Source of the DNA: Tabrizicola sp.
Lineage (GTDB): Bacteria > Pseudomonadota > Alphaproteobacteria > Rhodobacterales > Rhodobacteraceae
Assembly (NCBI RefSeq): GCF_022842145.1
Contig: NZ_JALHQD010000005.1
Coordinates: forward strand, 124,001 to 188,000
Length of the DNA stretch: 64,000 nucleotides
Direction of reading: 5' to 3'
Shown: positions 63,695 through 64,000 of the stretch, piece after piece
Numbering within the stretch: the stretch's first letter is position 1
How the letters are laid out: each line of letters opens with the position of its first letter
Position numbers and translations under genes: made by a program
Notes under the pieces: model-generated
What the model was told of the DNA's origin: nothing
The model's input: the letters and a program-made list of their open reading frames with translations, nothing else
Database searches by the model: none

Positions 63695-64000
63695 TCACGG
63701 CAGCACGTCCAGCCCCTCCTCACCGATGTTCACCCTCTCCACCAGCAACGCCACCATGCGCGACTGCTCGGCGGGGGACAGTTCGTCCCACAGCGTATCC
63801 AGCCACTGCAGCGCCGCCGTTGCGTCCGCTTCGGTGATGCGGGCATCATGCGCCCGCGCCGCCATCCAAGTCCCCGCGATGATCTCCGGCTGCCGGAACT
63901 GCGCCCGAAGCTCCTTGATGACCGCGGTTTCTAGATCGCCCGATGGAACGCGCCCGATCGGGCACACGCCTTTACCGAACTTCAAGACACTCTGGACCTG
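63695..64000 (-). pseudogene. Serine recombinase fragment, middle part (cut by window edge)
   Basis: The frame is open from the window edge to a stop at 63695 and reads GDLETAVIKELRAQFRQPEI, GTWMAARAHDARI and WDELSPAEQSRMVALLVERV, the part of large serine recombinases just upstream of the tail seen at 63056-63466. After the stop, weak similarity continues (VDGLCGLTRELL) in the same frame, so a nonsense mutation and a disrupted link of about 200 AT-richer bases split the gene. The catalytic domain would lie beyond 64000. Confidence 0.75.

Overview
The window is high-GC alphaproteobacterial chromosome, and everything recognisable points to the Rhodobacteraceae (Rhodobacter/Gemmobacter-like). 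It carries a TCA-cycle supercluster joined to ethylmalonyl-CoA pathway genes (ecm, mch, and an mcl2-type malyl-CoA thioesterase). It also has hemC/hemE, a CryB-type photolyase, urea-carboxylase-associated and DUF6455 proteins, and no glyoxylate-shunt genes. No phage, CRISPR array or intact IS element was seen.

Layout. Bases 1-6400: the end of ecm, a DUF1127/DUF6455 protein, a glycosyltransferase-like gene, deoD, a rhodanese, an SHMT-like PLP enzyme, an aldo/keto reductase and a DUF1989 protein. Bases 6400-13120 (minus strand): sdhC-sdhD-sdhA, then five small or envelope-type genes, then sdhB and two small genes. Bases 13200-16400 (minus): mcl2-like, NnrU, DUF1737 and mch. Bases 16570-24300: a stand-alone Ada zinc domain, a TSUP permease, mdh, two paralogous secreted proteins separated by a small ORF and a methyltransferase, and a class III aminotransferase. 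Bases 24390-38160: sucC, sucD, sucA, sucB and lpdA, with lipoproteins, secreted proteins, glycosyltransferases and small membrane proteins between them. Bases 38160-47600: haem genes, an EamA exporter, photolyase, SDR, phosphohistidine phosphatase, ferredoxin and sterol-desaturase-type genes. Bases 47750-61100: argB, an SDR, an alpha/beta hydrolase, ttcA, an EAL protein, yidC-MOSC-engB facing rpmH-rnpA-yidD, a TVP38 protein with a flavin disulfide reductase, and a histidine kinase. Bases 61149-61225: tRNA-Arg(ACG). Bases 61226-64000: a decayed, partly AT-richer region with an SRAP pseudogene and serine-recombinase fragments.

How it works together. Succinyl-CoA synthetase, 2-oxoglutarate dehydrogenase (E1, E2, E3), succinate dehydrogenase and malate dehydrogenase make up most of the C4 half of the TCA cycle. 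Ecm, Mch and the malyl-CoA enzyme replenish C4 acids from acetyl-CoA. The strongest new signal is regulatory. The perfect palindrome TGTGATCACA occurs twice upstream of sdhC and three times upstream of sucC (one copy with one mismatch), always with an exact 21-bp period and at similar distances from the start codons. This suggests one cooperative regulator tying the two TCA operons together.

Other notable features are a pair of secreted paralogs with an EF-hand-like loop, each followed by the same structured intergenic repeat with a covarying stem; a wider family of AAATATCCC repeats; a hairpin terminator inside the suc operon; an SRAP gene killed by two frameshifts and two stop codons; and an unusual orientation of rpmH-rnpA-yidD relative to yidC. 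All functional names rest on recognition of motifs and synteny by eye; no database search was possible.
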